A stretch of DNA of 64,000 nucleotides from JBCBGF01 sp039820585. GTDB taxonomy: Bacteria; Pseudomonadota; Alphaproteobacteria; Rhodobacterales; Rhodobacteraceae. Location of the stretch: contig JBCBPV010000003.1 in NCBI GenBank assembly GCA_039820585.1, positions 1 to 64,000 on the forward strand. Direction: 5' to 3'. Positions 17,801 through 25,608 of the stretch are shown in pieces (within the stretch, counting starts at the first letter, position 1; every line of letters begins with the position of its first letter). The notes below the pieces were generated by a model. That model was not told the origin of the DNA. It saw only the letters and a program-made list of their open reading frames with translations, and made no database searches. The position numbers and the translations under genes were made by a program.

Positions 17801-20800
17801 ATGTACCTTACCGGCGACGCCATGCAATGGCACAAACTTACCTTGAATTTTGAAGGCCCGACGCTCAGCGAAGATCCACAGACCTTTCTCGACCACAGAC
17901 TTGATGTCACCTTCACCCATGAAAGCGGTGAGGTCATCAAGGTTCCGGGATACTTCGCAGCCGACGGTGATGCTGCCAATACGGGCGCGACCACGGGCAA
18001 CTTGTGGCAGGTCAACTTCAACCCGCCACTGACGGGCGACTGGACGTGGACAGCGGAATTCCGCGTCGGCGACGAGATCGCGGTGCGCAGTGCCGAGGGG
18101 CAAAGCGGCGGCTTTTTCGATGGCGATAGCGGCAGTTTGTCGATTGATGACAGCGACAAATCCGGCCTGGACTTGCGCGGAAAAGGCGTCTTGGAATATG
18201 ACGGCGGCCAATACCTGTCATTTGCAGGCACGGGCGAGACGTTCCTGAAATCCGGCGTTGGCAGCCCAGAGAATTTCCTTGGCTACTCAGGCTTCGACGA
18301 CACCCCCGATAGCCACGACTACGCCCCCCATCTTGGCGATTTCAACGCAGGCGACCCGACATGGGATGGCGGGAAGGGCAAGGGCATCATCGGGGCGGTC
18401 AATTATCTCTCCGAGCACGAGGTGAACTCAGCGTACATGATGCTGATGAACATCGCGGGCGACGGCCGTGATGTGTCGCCCTGGACCGATACCAGCCTCT
18501 ACAACATCAACAAGAACGCCTCACCTGATTTGGATGAGCGCGCCCAAAGCTTTGATGTCTCGAAACTCGACCAGTGGGAAATCGTGTTCGGCCACATGCA
18601 GGAGAAGGGCATCAACCTGCATCTCTTTTTGCAAGAGACAGAGAACGATCAGCTGCTCAACAATGGTGAGTTGGGCACCGAACGGATGCTGTACATGCGC
18701 GAGATGGTTGCGCGGTTCGGTCATCACAACGGGCTGATCTGGAACCTCGGCGAAGAAAACACAAACAGCGCCGGACAGATCCGCGATCATTCAGAGTATC
18801 TGAAATCGCTGGATCCCTACGATCATGCGGTCGCGCTGCACACCTATCCAAACCAGCATGACAGGTACGAAAACTACGAAGGCTCGGACACGCTTGATGT
18901 GCTGTCGTTCCAAACATCAAACGAAAAGGGCGTTCCCGATCTCGACCGCTATCTCGAAGGGGCGGAAGATGCCGGGCGGCCTGTTGCGGCCTTTCTGGAT
19001 GAACCGGGCAACGCAGGCGTCGGGCTTGCTGCCGAAGGCGATCCGTCATGGCAAAGCAACCACGCATCCTTGCGCGAGGTTCTGTGGAAATCCTACGCCG
19101 AAGGCGCCGGCGGGGCGGAATGGTACTTTGGCTATCAAAGCGCCAATGGGCAGGGCGGCGACCTGGCGATGGAGGACTTCAGCCTCCGCGAAAGCGCCTA
19201 TGAATGGGCCGCATCGGCACGCGAGTTTTTTGAGCAACTGCCGCTCGAAGACATGCGCGATGGCGATCAGCTGACATCAGGCGCGGAGACCTACGGGCTT
19301 GCGCTCAATGGCGCGGTCTATGCCTACTACCTGCCCGATGGCGGACAGGCGACGCTTGATCTTTCGGGGGAGAGCGGAACCTACAATGTCGGGTGGTATG
19401 ACGTCATAAAGGGCGGTGCGTTGGCGACCGGAACGGTTGGCTCTGTCGACGGTGGTGGCCAGCAAGGGCTTGGCCTTCCGCCGGGCAATGCCGGAGGCGA
19501 ATGGGCCGTGCTTGTCTGGAACCCCGACGTGTTCGATTTTGATGCCCCCGAGGACACGACCCCACCTTCCCCGCCGGACGTGACCCCACCACCGGCCACC
19601 GACGCCACCTGGGAAGCGCAAGATGGCAAGATTGTGATGCAGGCCGAAAAGGGCGTGCCCACCGACCCCGACAATGCAGGTCACGTCAATTGGAAAATCT
19701 CAGATACGCTCAACGGGCATACCGGTGACGGCTATCTGCACTGGGACGGTCCCGACCTGTTCAACAAGCCCGGCAGCGGCGCCCTGTCCTATGAGTTCGA
19801 AGTGAGCGAAGAAGGCACATACAAGCTTGGCCTCCTGGGCTCGCGGCCCGACAATGGCGCGCGCAGCGACCTCAACAATGACTTTTTCGTCCGCATGGAT
19901 GGTGGGCCCTGGAAAAAGGTGTTCTTCGGCGGTGAACGGGAAACCTGGAACTGGGGCAAGACCTTTGACGTCAATCACGAAAAATCCCCGGCGGGCTACG
20001 AGCTTGAGCCTGGCAAGCATGTCTTTGAAATCTCGGGGCGCTCAACCGACGCCTATCTGGACAAGATCCACCTAACCCTTGGGACGCTTGACCAAAACAA
20101 GTCCGCGCCCGAGACCCTGGCGGATCAAACGCCCGAGCCAGAGGTGCCGGATGTGCCTGAAGCGCCGGATGTGCCTGAAGCGCCGGATGTGCCGGATGTG
20201 CCAGATGCCCCTGAAGTGCCGAACCCGCCGACCGCGCCCGCGACGCCGACGGTCACCTTGCGTCTTGTGGATATCGCAACGGGCGAGACAATCAGCACAT
20301 TGGCATCCGGTGACACGCTTGATCCAGACGTCATCGGGGATGGCAATGTCACCATCGTTGCCGACGTTGACGGCAATGTCGGATCGGTGCGGTTTACGCT
20401 GGGCGATCACACGCAGGTCGAAAACGTAGCGCCCTATGCTCTTTTCGGCGACACGAACGGGACCTATAGGGACGGCGCCGCGCCCGCGTTCGATGCGGCA
20501 GGTGACTATGCGCTGACGGTCGAGCTGTTCAGCGCTCGGAACGCAAGTGCGGGCAAGCTTGGTGAGATAGAGACGGTCTTCTCGGTCGAAGAGGTTGCCG
20601 CACCGCCGCCGCCACCTGCGCCGGAACCAGAAGAGCCGGAGATGCCCGAACCACCAGACGCACCCGAGGAACCTGACGAGCCGGAGGTGCCCGAACAGCC
20701 AGACGCGCCGGAGGAACCTGACGAGCCTGCGACCCCTCCAGCCGCCGAGGATCCCAGCGCCCCGCCAGCCGCGGATGCCCCGACGTCGGTGTTCCTTGTC

Positions 20801-21373
20801 GATACGCTGAGCGATGAAAAGCTGATGGAGCTGGGCGAAAACACAGTTCTCCATAAAAGCGTTATGGATGGGCGCGCCCTGTCCGTCGCGTCAGAAGTGG
20901 ACGAAGCTCAGCTAGACGTCGCAAGCGCATCGATGTCTTTCGACGGCACCGAGACGCGCATTGAGAATGTAGAGCCCTATGCGCTTTTCGGCGATCGGTC
21001 CGGGGATTTTATGGGCGCGCTCGAGATGCAGCCTGATTTCACCCACGAGATCAAGATCGATTACTACGATGAACGACAGGCCAATGGCGATCTTATCCAC
21101 GAGGACACGATCTGGCTGGAAACCGATGGCAACGACAAGCTTTCGGGGCGTGCCGATGCAGACGATCTCTTTGGAATTGACGCAGGCAAACTGGGCGCGG
21201 TCAGTATCTATGGCTTTGGGTCCGGTGACAGCGTTGCGGACACAGGTGAAGGGCTCATTGATCTGTTGGCAAACGGTCAAAAGGTCGGCGATGATTGGGT
21301 AATCGACTTTGGCGGAGGCAATCGGTTGACTCTTTTGGAGTACGACGCCGAGGACGACCCATTGCTCATGTAG
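17801..21373 (+). CDS. Giant modular secreted glycoside hydrolase (DUF5060 plus TIM barrel) with type I secretion-like tail
   Basis: About 1190 aa. In order: a DUF5060 beta-sandwich (about 5-100; KLTLNFEGPTLSED, PPLTGDWTWTAEFR); a GH-type TIM barrel (about 115-470) with candidate acid/base Glu in GLIWNLGEENT and nucleophile Glu in AAFLDEPGNAG; a collagen-binding-like beta domain (about 480-585); a CBM-like lectin domain (about 610-775); then two copies of a 100-residue module, each preceded by an acidic Pro-rich PEVPD/PEEPDEP linker. The tail has TDGNDKLSGRADADDLFG and DWVIDFGGGNRLTLL, as in RTX exports. There is no N-terminal signal, which fits type I secretion. The ATG at 17801 has AGGAG 11 bases upstream; an ATG at 17762 lacks one. 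Polysaccharide substrate unknown. Confidence 0.85.
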   Translation: MYLTGDAMQWHKLTLNFEGPTLSEDPQTFLDHRLDVTFTHESGEVIKVPGYFAADGDAANTGATTGNLWQVNFNPPLTGDWTWTAEFRVGDEIAVRSAEGQSGGFFDGDSGSLSIDDSDKSGLDLRGKGVLEYDGGQYLSFAGTGETFLKSGVGSPENFLGYSGFDDTPDSHDYAPHLGDFNAGDPTWDGGKGKGIIGAVNYLSEHEVNSAYMMLMNIAGDGRDVSPWTDTSLYNINKNASPDLDERAQSFDVSKLDQWEIVFGHMQEKGINLHLFLQETENDQLLNNGELGTERMLYMREMVARFGHHNGLIWNLGEENTNSAGQIRDHSEYLKSLDPYDHAVALHTYPNQHDRYENYEGSDTLDVLSFQTSNEKGVPDLDRYLEGAEDAGRPVAAFLDEPGNAGVGLAAEGDPSWQSNHASLREVLWKSYAEGAGGAEWYFGYQSANGQGGDLAMEDFSLRESAYEWAASAREFFEQLPLEDMRDGDQLTSGAETYGLALNGAVYAYYLPDGGQATLDLSGESGTYNVGWYDVIKGGALATGTVGSVDGGGQQGLGLPPGNAGGEWAVLVWNPDVFDFDAPEDTTPPSPPDVTPPPATDATWEAQDGKIVMQAEKGVPTDPDNAGHVNWKISDTLNGHTGDGYLHWDGPDLFNKPGSGALSYEFEVSEEGTYKLGLLGSRPDNGARSDLNNDFFVRMDGGPWKKVFFGGERETWNWGKTFDVNHEKSPAGYELEPGKHVFEISGRSTDAYLDKIHLTLGTLDQNKSAPETLADQTPEPEVPDVPEAPDVPEAPDVPDVPDAPEVPNPPTAPATPTVTLRLVDIATGETISTLASGDTLDPDVIGDGNVTIVADVDGNVGSVRFTLGDHTQVENVAPYALFGDTNGTYRDGAAPAFDAAGDYALTVELFSARNASAGKLGEIETVFSVEEVAAPPPPPAPEPEEPEMPEPPDAPEEPDEPEVPEQPDAPEEPDEPATPPAAEDPSAPPAADAPTSVFLVDTLSDEKLMELGENTVLHKSVMDGRALSVASEVDEAQLDVASASMSFDGTETRIENVEPYALFGDRSGDFMGALEMQPDFTHEIKIDYYDERQANGDLIHEDTIWLETDGNDKLSGRADADDLFGIDAGKLGAVSIYGFGSGDSVADTGEGLIDLLANGQKVGDDWVIDFGGGNRLTLLEYDAEDDPLLM
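20142..20219 (+). repeat. Coding repeat for the PEVPD-type linker
   Basis: Short imperfect tandem repeats of about 18 bp (GCCGGATGTGCCTGAAGC type) encode P-D-V-P-E-A/D units between the lectin domain and the first 100-residue module. A second acidic Pro-rich linker, with a repeated block of about 45 bp, lies at about 20600-20770. They are flexible spacers, not mobile DNA. Confidence 0.7.
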
Positions 21374-21382
21374 CCTTCGCGC

Positions 21383-21412
21383 AAACCACGTCGCTGCGAA
21401 GCGGCGTGGTTT
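21383..21412 (+). terminator. Stem-loop terminator after the hydrolase gene
   Basis: The 12-bp arms AAACCACGTCGC and GCGGCGTGGTTT (one G-T wobble) surround the 6-base loop TGCGAA, 10 bases after the stop codon, and end in a short T-run. Confidence 0.75.
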
Positions 21413-21513
21413 GTTCCGGCGGCACAACATGTGCAGTTTTTGAGGGTGCCCGCTTCAACACCGATGTGTCGGCATGTCCGCGACGGAAACGATACAGGCA
21501 TTGGTTGTGAGAT

Positions 21514-21529
21514 AAGCCGATATCGGCTT
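21514..21529. repeat. Perfect 16-bp palindrome AAGCCGATATCGGCTT
   Basis: The sequence equals its own reverse complement over 16 bases. It lies outside any intact gene, so a present-day operator role is doubtful; it may belong to the decayed segment. Confidence 0.6.
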
Positions 21530-21659
21530 GCTCCCTGAAAAAGCCCGCGTCGTACCGAGATCGTGGCCGCCAAGGACCCGACCGTTGGGATCATCGACCC
21601 CCAGCTGCGCTAGACGTTACCAGCGCCACACCTGGGCGTCGCGCGCGCGCGACCCGGGC

Positions 21660-21814
21660 GTGGAGATAAGCACCGTGTCGCTGGCCCTGAACCACGCTGA
21701 CGTCAGACAAGCCGCGCGGCGCCCAAACCTGGGCAGCACATCACCAGCGTTTTGCGCGAGGTCGGCTACTCCGACAAAGAGATAGCCCGATTGCGCGAGG
21801 ATCAGGTGATCTGA
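21660..21814 (+). pseudogene. C-terminal remnant of a family III (CaiB/BaiF) CoA-transferase gene
   Basis: The last 28 codons (21728-21811) read PGQHITSVLREVGYSDKEIA followed by RLREDQVI and a TGA at 21812. This is the typical CaiB/BaiF ending (G-Q-H, V-L-R-E, G-Y-S, E-I-A-x-L-R, V-I). Upstream, the matching sequence (VSLALNHADVRQAARRPNLG) is in another frame and joins at CTGGG, consistent with a one-base loss near 21731. No N-terminal or catalytic Asp region is found nearby, so only the gene's tail remains. Confidence 0.75.
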
Positions 21815-21890
21815 GGCCAAACAGAGCGATTGCCTCGTTTGCGTACCGGCGGCTTCACCCGGCAGGTTGGAGTTGTCGTGAATGAATCGC

Positions 21891-24602
21891 TCATGCCTCC
21901 TCCGCCCGCTCCCATTGCGCCGACATCACCCGATCCGCCCAAGTCAGCGCCAGAAGCGCAAGGCCCAACCCCATGAACGACACGACGCGGAACAGGCCCG
22001 CAAGGCCGCTCATATCGACCAGGAATACTTTCGCAATGGTCAGCCCGATCCCCGCCAGCGCCAGTTGGCGCAGCCAGACCGCGCGCTTCCAGAACGCCAC
22101 CACCAGAAGACCCGCGGACACCAGCAGCATGGCCAGCGTGTAGGTATACAGTTCGGCGTCTGAGAAGCCTCCGACCGACAGATCCGGTCCGCGCCAGAAG
22201 TGACGGATCGACAAGCCGATATAGCCCGCACCAAACCCCGTGCTGGCAAGGGCCAGCGCCACGCGCGCCTCGCGGTTCAGGCTGGGCAGTTTCCACGCCG
22301 CCAACCCCAGCACAGCAGCCAATGGCAGATAAGCCAGCGCCAATGAGCTGAAGAACGGTGGGCCCATGATGATGGACCCGTCGAGCGGATTGTGCGCAAA
22401 CGCCTGCACCAAGAGTGTCCCAAGGGTCATCAGGCCAAGCAGCAGCGCCAGCACCCGCCGCACGCGGCCTTCGAACTTTGTCGCGCCCGCCATCCGGTAA
22501 ACCTGGGCCAGCGCCATGGTCGCCCAGATCGCCGCCAGAAGGCCAACGCCCCAATGGCTTTGAAGGCCTTCGCCGGGCAACAGACGCTCAAACAGGATCG
22601 CGATGAATGTCGCGGCCAGAACCCACAGTGTGCTTTCCAGCGTCACAGCCAGGCGGGGGCGCTGCGTGTGGGCCACGGCCCAGGCCACCGCCAGCGTCGC
22701 CATCGTACCCGCATAGGCAATGATGATCTGCGGCAGCGATGTCTGGTCCATCGCCCAGCCGATGCCGGGGTCCACCACCAACCGATACGTGATCACCGCC
22801 GCACCAATCGCGCTGTAGTAAACCAGCAGCGGCAGATCGAACCGACGGTCCAGCATCGTCACGAACACGATCATCGCCGCCAGCGCCAGGGTCAGCGCGG
22901 CCTTCGTCAGCATCAAGAACAAGGCCAGGCCGATCAGCGACAAGGCTGCCACTGCAAACATCGCTGTGATCAGCCGTTTGTCGACCAGCTCCAGCCGCAT
23001 CGCGCGCTCTGCCAGCACGGTCATCACCGCGGCCACCGCAATCACCGCCAGCGCCCAGGGGTAGGCGCCGTAGACGCGCGTGGGATCCCACAGGAACTCC
23101 AGCACGAACACCGCGATGGGGGCCAGGCTGGTTGCGGCCAAGGCCCAGATCAGCGGCATCTGGGCCCGGCGCATGCGCCAGAACATCAACACCGAACCAA
23201 TCGCGGCCACGCCCAGCAACAGCCAGACAGTGGCCGGTGGCGCGCTCTCAGGCGGGCGGTTCATTGCCTCTACGAAGGTGTCATACATCGGCCCACCCAG
23301 CACCGCTTGCGTCGCGATCAGGCCAAGGTAGGCCAGGGCAGGGATCATCGCGTGATCGGCCAGCGCGGGCGCGCGCCACATCCAAAGCGTCGTGGCCACC
23401 ATCAGCGCAACCATAACCGCAAGGCCCAGATAGGCATCGGCCAGGTTGCCGCCAATGATGCTCACCGCCAGCGCTGCTACGCCGGCGTTCAGGGTCGCGC
23501 CGAAAGACAGGCGCGTGGGAAATTCAGGCCGTTGTTTCCAAAAGAGCGCCAGCACCGGCGCGCCCGTATGGTTGGGAACAAGCCGGCGCTGCGGGATCAT
23601 GATGGCGCCCGCGGCAAGCACCAGCGCGGCGGCGAGAAAGTGTTGCGAGGATTGGGTGCCCAGGTATGTCAGCCAGATCGACGCGCCCGTGGCCAACAGC
23701 GCCAGGGCAGAAACCCAGGCCCAGCGTTTCAACGTGTCGATCGCCAGCGCCGTCAACCCAATCAGCGCAAAGTAGTATTGCAAGAGCCAGGCCTGTTCTG
23801 ACGATCCGCCGATCAGGTAGGGGGCCGAAGTTGCACCGAGGATGCCCACCACGGTCAGGACCGGCCCATAGAACCAACCGAAGACCACGCCAATGGCAGA
23901 CACTGCCACAAGCCCCGCAAAGGCCTGGCCAACACCGATCAGGTCATAAAGGACGCGCGCGGATAATACCGCGGCAAACAGGGTCAACAGACCCGCACCG
24001 GACAGCGCGGACGGCAGGAACTGCGCCGCGCCATCGGTGTCGTCGCCAAAGCGGCGGCGCATGTACTCGCCGCCCGCCATCAGGGCAGCGCCAAAGGCGA
24101 TGGCGGCCATGACGCGCCAGAACGGCGTCAGAAGCCCGCGTTCCATCCCGTATTGCACCAAAAAGATCCCGGCGAGCGACAGCGATGCGGCACCGGCGGC
24201 CAGAACCCAGTTCGCCTTCAGCCACTGGAAGGCTTCGGCAATCCGATCCTGCCGAAAGACGAAAGCTTTGGGTGGGGTATCGGGCTCGGAAATGTCGGGC
24301 TGTGGGGGCAGGGGGGCAGGCGCATCCTCTGGCCGTTTGAAGATGGTCTGGGGCGGCGCGGGCCGCGTTGCCCGGGCCTCAGGCGGCTTTGCAACCGTCG
24401 GGACCGTACTTTGCACCGGCGTCGCCCCTGGCGGTGCGGGCGCATCAGGTGGCGCGCTGGCAACTCTGGCTTCCAGTTGCGTGACCTGACCCGCCAGATC
24501 CCGCACCCGCGCCTTCATCTTGAAGTGCAAGACAAACAATATGATCGGGGCAAGCGCCCATCCAAGGCTGGCCAGGCCAAAAAGGAAGAACAAGGCGTCC
24601 AA
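21891..24602 (-). CDS. DUF2339 multi-spanning membrane protein
   Basis: 903 aa. An N-terminal membrane helix (LFFLFGLASLGWALAPIILFVLHF) is followed by a short coiled segment (RDLAGQVTQLEARVAS) and a Pro/Ala-rich cytoplasmic stretch to about residue 115. Some 24 hydrophobic helices then run to the C-terminus. The block FQWLKANWVLAAGAASLSLAGIFLVQYGMERGLLTPFWRV is the DUF2339 hallmark. No biochemical role is established for the family; cell-envelope functions have been suggested. It appears monocistronic. Confidence 0.88.
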   Translation of the reverse strand: MDALFFLFGLASLGWALAPIILFVLHFKMKARVRDLAGQVTQLEARVASAPPDAPAPPGATPVQSTVPTVAKPPEARATRPAPPQTIFKRPEDAPAPLPPQPDISEPDTPPKAFVFRQDRIAEAFQWLKANWVLAAGAASLSLAGIFLVQYGMERGLLTPFWRVMAAIAFGAALMAGGEYMRRRFGDDTDGAAQFLPSALSGAGLLTLFAAVLSARVLYDLIGVGQAFAGLVAVSAIGVVFGWFYGPVLTVVGILGATSAPYLIGGSSEQAWLLQYYFALIGLTALAIDTLKRWAWVSALALLATGASIWLTYLGTQSSQHFLAAALVLAAGAIMIPQRRLVPNHTGAPVLALFWKQRPEFPTRLSFGATLNAGVAALAVSIIGGNLADAYLGLAVMVALMVATTLWMWRAPALADHAMIPALAYLGLIATQAVLGGPMYDTFVEAMNRPPESAPPATVWLLLGVAAIGSVLMFWRMRRAQMPLIWALAATSLAPIAVFVLEFLWDPTRVYGAYPWALAVIAVAAVMTVLAERAMRLELVDKRLITAMFAVAALSLIGLALFLMLTKAALTLALAAMIVFVTMLDRRFDLPLLVYYSAIGAAVITYRLVVDPGIGWAMDQTSLPQIIIAYAGTMATLAVAWAVAHTQRPRLAVTLESTLWVLAATFIAILFERLLPGEGLQSHWGVGLLAAIWATMALAQVYRMAGATKFEGRVRRVLALLLGLMTLGTLLVQAFAHNPLDGSIIMGPPFFSSLALAYLPLAAVLGLAAWKLPSLNREARVALALASTGFGAGYIGLSIRHFWRGPDLSVGGFSDAELYTYTLAMLLVSAGLLVVAFWKRAVWLRQLALAGIGLTIAKVFLVDMSGLAGLFRVVSFMGLGLALLALTWADRVMSAQWERAEEA

Positions 24603-24692
24603 GGCTACGCTCCATCTGGCGCGCCCTCATGCGGGCGTCGGACCTGCGGCGCACAGCCAAGCAGGGCTAGGGTTCAATTCGACATATAAGTC

Positions 24693-24718
24693 GCCCGAAA
24701 ATAGGGAGATTTTCGGGC
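24693..24718 (-). terminator. Stem-loop, 10-bp perfect arms
   Basis: The arms GCCCGAAAAT and ATTTTCGGGC are perfectly complementary around AGGGAG. It lies 91 bases after the stop of the minus-strand lipoprotein gene and before DUF2339. The A/T-rich inner stem gives no clear U-tract outside it, so it may be a terminator or an mRNA-end structure. Confidence 0.55.
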
Positions 24719-24809
24719 AGCAAGGTGCCTCAATCACCACAATGCAGGGCGCATAGGTGCGGTGCGGTGAACCCCCGGGCGCCCCTGCACCAAAAGCCAA
24801 GCTGCCCCC

Positions 24810-25514
24810 TCAGGTCGGCGCAACCCACGGCACCGAACAGATGCCTTCCGTTTCTGCCCCAGACCAGGGCAACGCCACATCGCCCACGCGGTCTTTGCGC
24901 ACCAGCCCGGGAAAGTGCGGCTCAAGCAGCGCGTGCAACGCATCGGTTTTGGCCCCCTCAGGATCAAGCGCGCGACAGCACACAAACTCTTCGACCAGCG
25001 ACGCCTGCTGTTCATAGCCATAGTCCAGAAACCCCCTCTCCGGCTCCAGGCTGAAGCGATAGGGGTCATCATTTGCGACCTGCTCTGCCACGGCCTTGAT
25101 GGGGGCATAGTCGGTGGTCGCCCGCGATTGCCACTGCCACACATGGGTCAACTCATGCGCCAAGAACATCGCATCGCCCAGCGGCAGTCTTTCGGGCCAG
25201 TCCGGTAGGTAATCGGGCGACCAGGACGAGCCGGCCATCACCACACGGTTGCGCCACACAAACCCACCCACGACATAGCGCACACGCGTCGCGGTTTCGC
25301 GCGGTACGATCCGGTCCTGACAGTTCTGAGGCGGTCGGGGCGGGCGCGATAGCGGGAACAGCGTCAGCGATGGTCCCTGGTGCAGGCGCACCGCGCTGGT
25401 GTCCAGACCGGGAAGGGTGGCGGTGACAAACGCCTGCTCGGCGTCGGTCAGCGTGCGACCGCAACCGACTAGACAGAGAAGGCTAAAAACAAAAAGGACA
25501 GAGCGGTTTGCCAT
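24810..25514 (-). CDS. Lipoprotein with HExxH zinc-peptidase-like motif
   Basis: 234 aa. A lipoprotein signal ends in the lipobox LVGC (Cys18). HELTHVWQW (residues 120-128) matches the metal-binding HExxH helix of gluzincin-like or eCIS-associated DUF4157-type proteins. A possible third ligand lies in the VEEFVCC stretch about 50 residues on. It resembles small membrane-anchored metal proteins of unknown substrate. Single gene between two unrelated units; a stem-loop follows it. Confidence 0.7.
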   Translation of the reverse strand: MANRSVLFVFSLLCLVGCGRTLTDAEQAFVTATLPGLDTSAVRLHQGPSLTLFPLSRPPRPPQNCQDRIVPRETATRVRYVVGGFVWRNRVVMAGSSWSPDYLPDWPERLPLGDAMFLAHELTHVWQWQSRATTDYAPIKAVAEQVANDDPYRFSLEPERGFLDYGYEQQASLVEEFVCCRALDPEGAKTDALHALLEPHFPGLVRKDRVGDVALPWSGAETEGICSVPWVAPT

Positions 25515-25569
25515 GCGATGTGACTAGCAGGGCAGGCAGGCGCTGCCTATGGGGCCGCGGCGATGTAAA

Positions 25570-25601
25570 CGGTCGGCGCGACCTTTGGACCGCGCCGACC
25601 G
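25570..25601 (-). terminator. Terminator downstream of the secretin gene
   Basis: The perfect 11-bp arms CGGTCGGCGCG and CGCGCCGACCG surround the loop ACCTTTGGAC, which can itself extend the stem. On the minus strand the hairpin is followed by TTTA. It lies 8 bases after the gspD stop and marks the end of the T2SS minus-strand operon. Confidence 0.8.
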
Positions 25602-25608
25602 ATAGGGC

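Larger units (their letters stand above)
21374..21890. other. Intergenic region with terminator, palindrome and gene remnant
   Basis: 517 bp between the hydrolase stop and the DUF2339 stop. It holds the terminator at 21383, a perfect 16-bp palindrome at 21514-21529 and the decayed 3' end of a CoA-transferase gene (21660-21814). A short plus-strand frame at 21551-21613 reads TEIVAAKDPTVGIIDPQLR, then stop, and I cannot assign it. Confidence 0.6.

Noticed and set aside
20142..20770. Short repeated units that might look like a CRISPR or satellite array
   Set aside because: The repeats are in frame and encode acidic Pro-rich linkers; there are no unique spacers of constant length.
22392..23801. 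469-codon open frame on the plus strand
   Set aside because: Runs antisense to the DUF2339 gene; the translation is rich in His, Gln and Arg, as expected of a shadow of a GC-rich membrane-protein gene.
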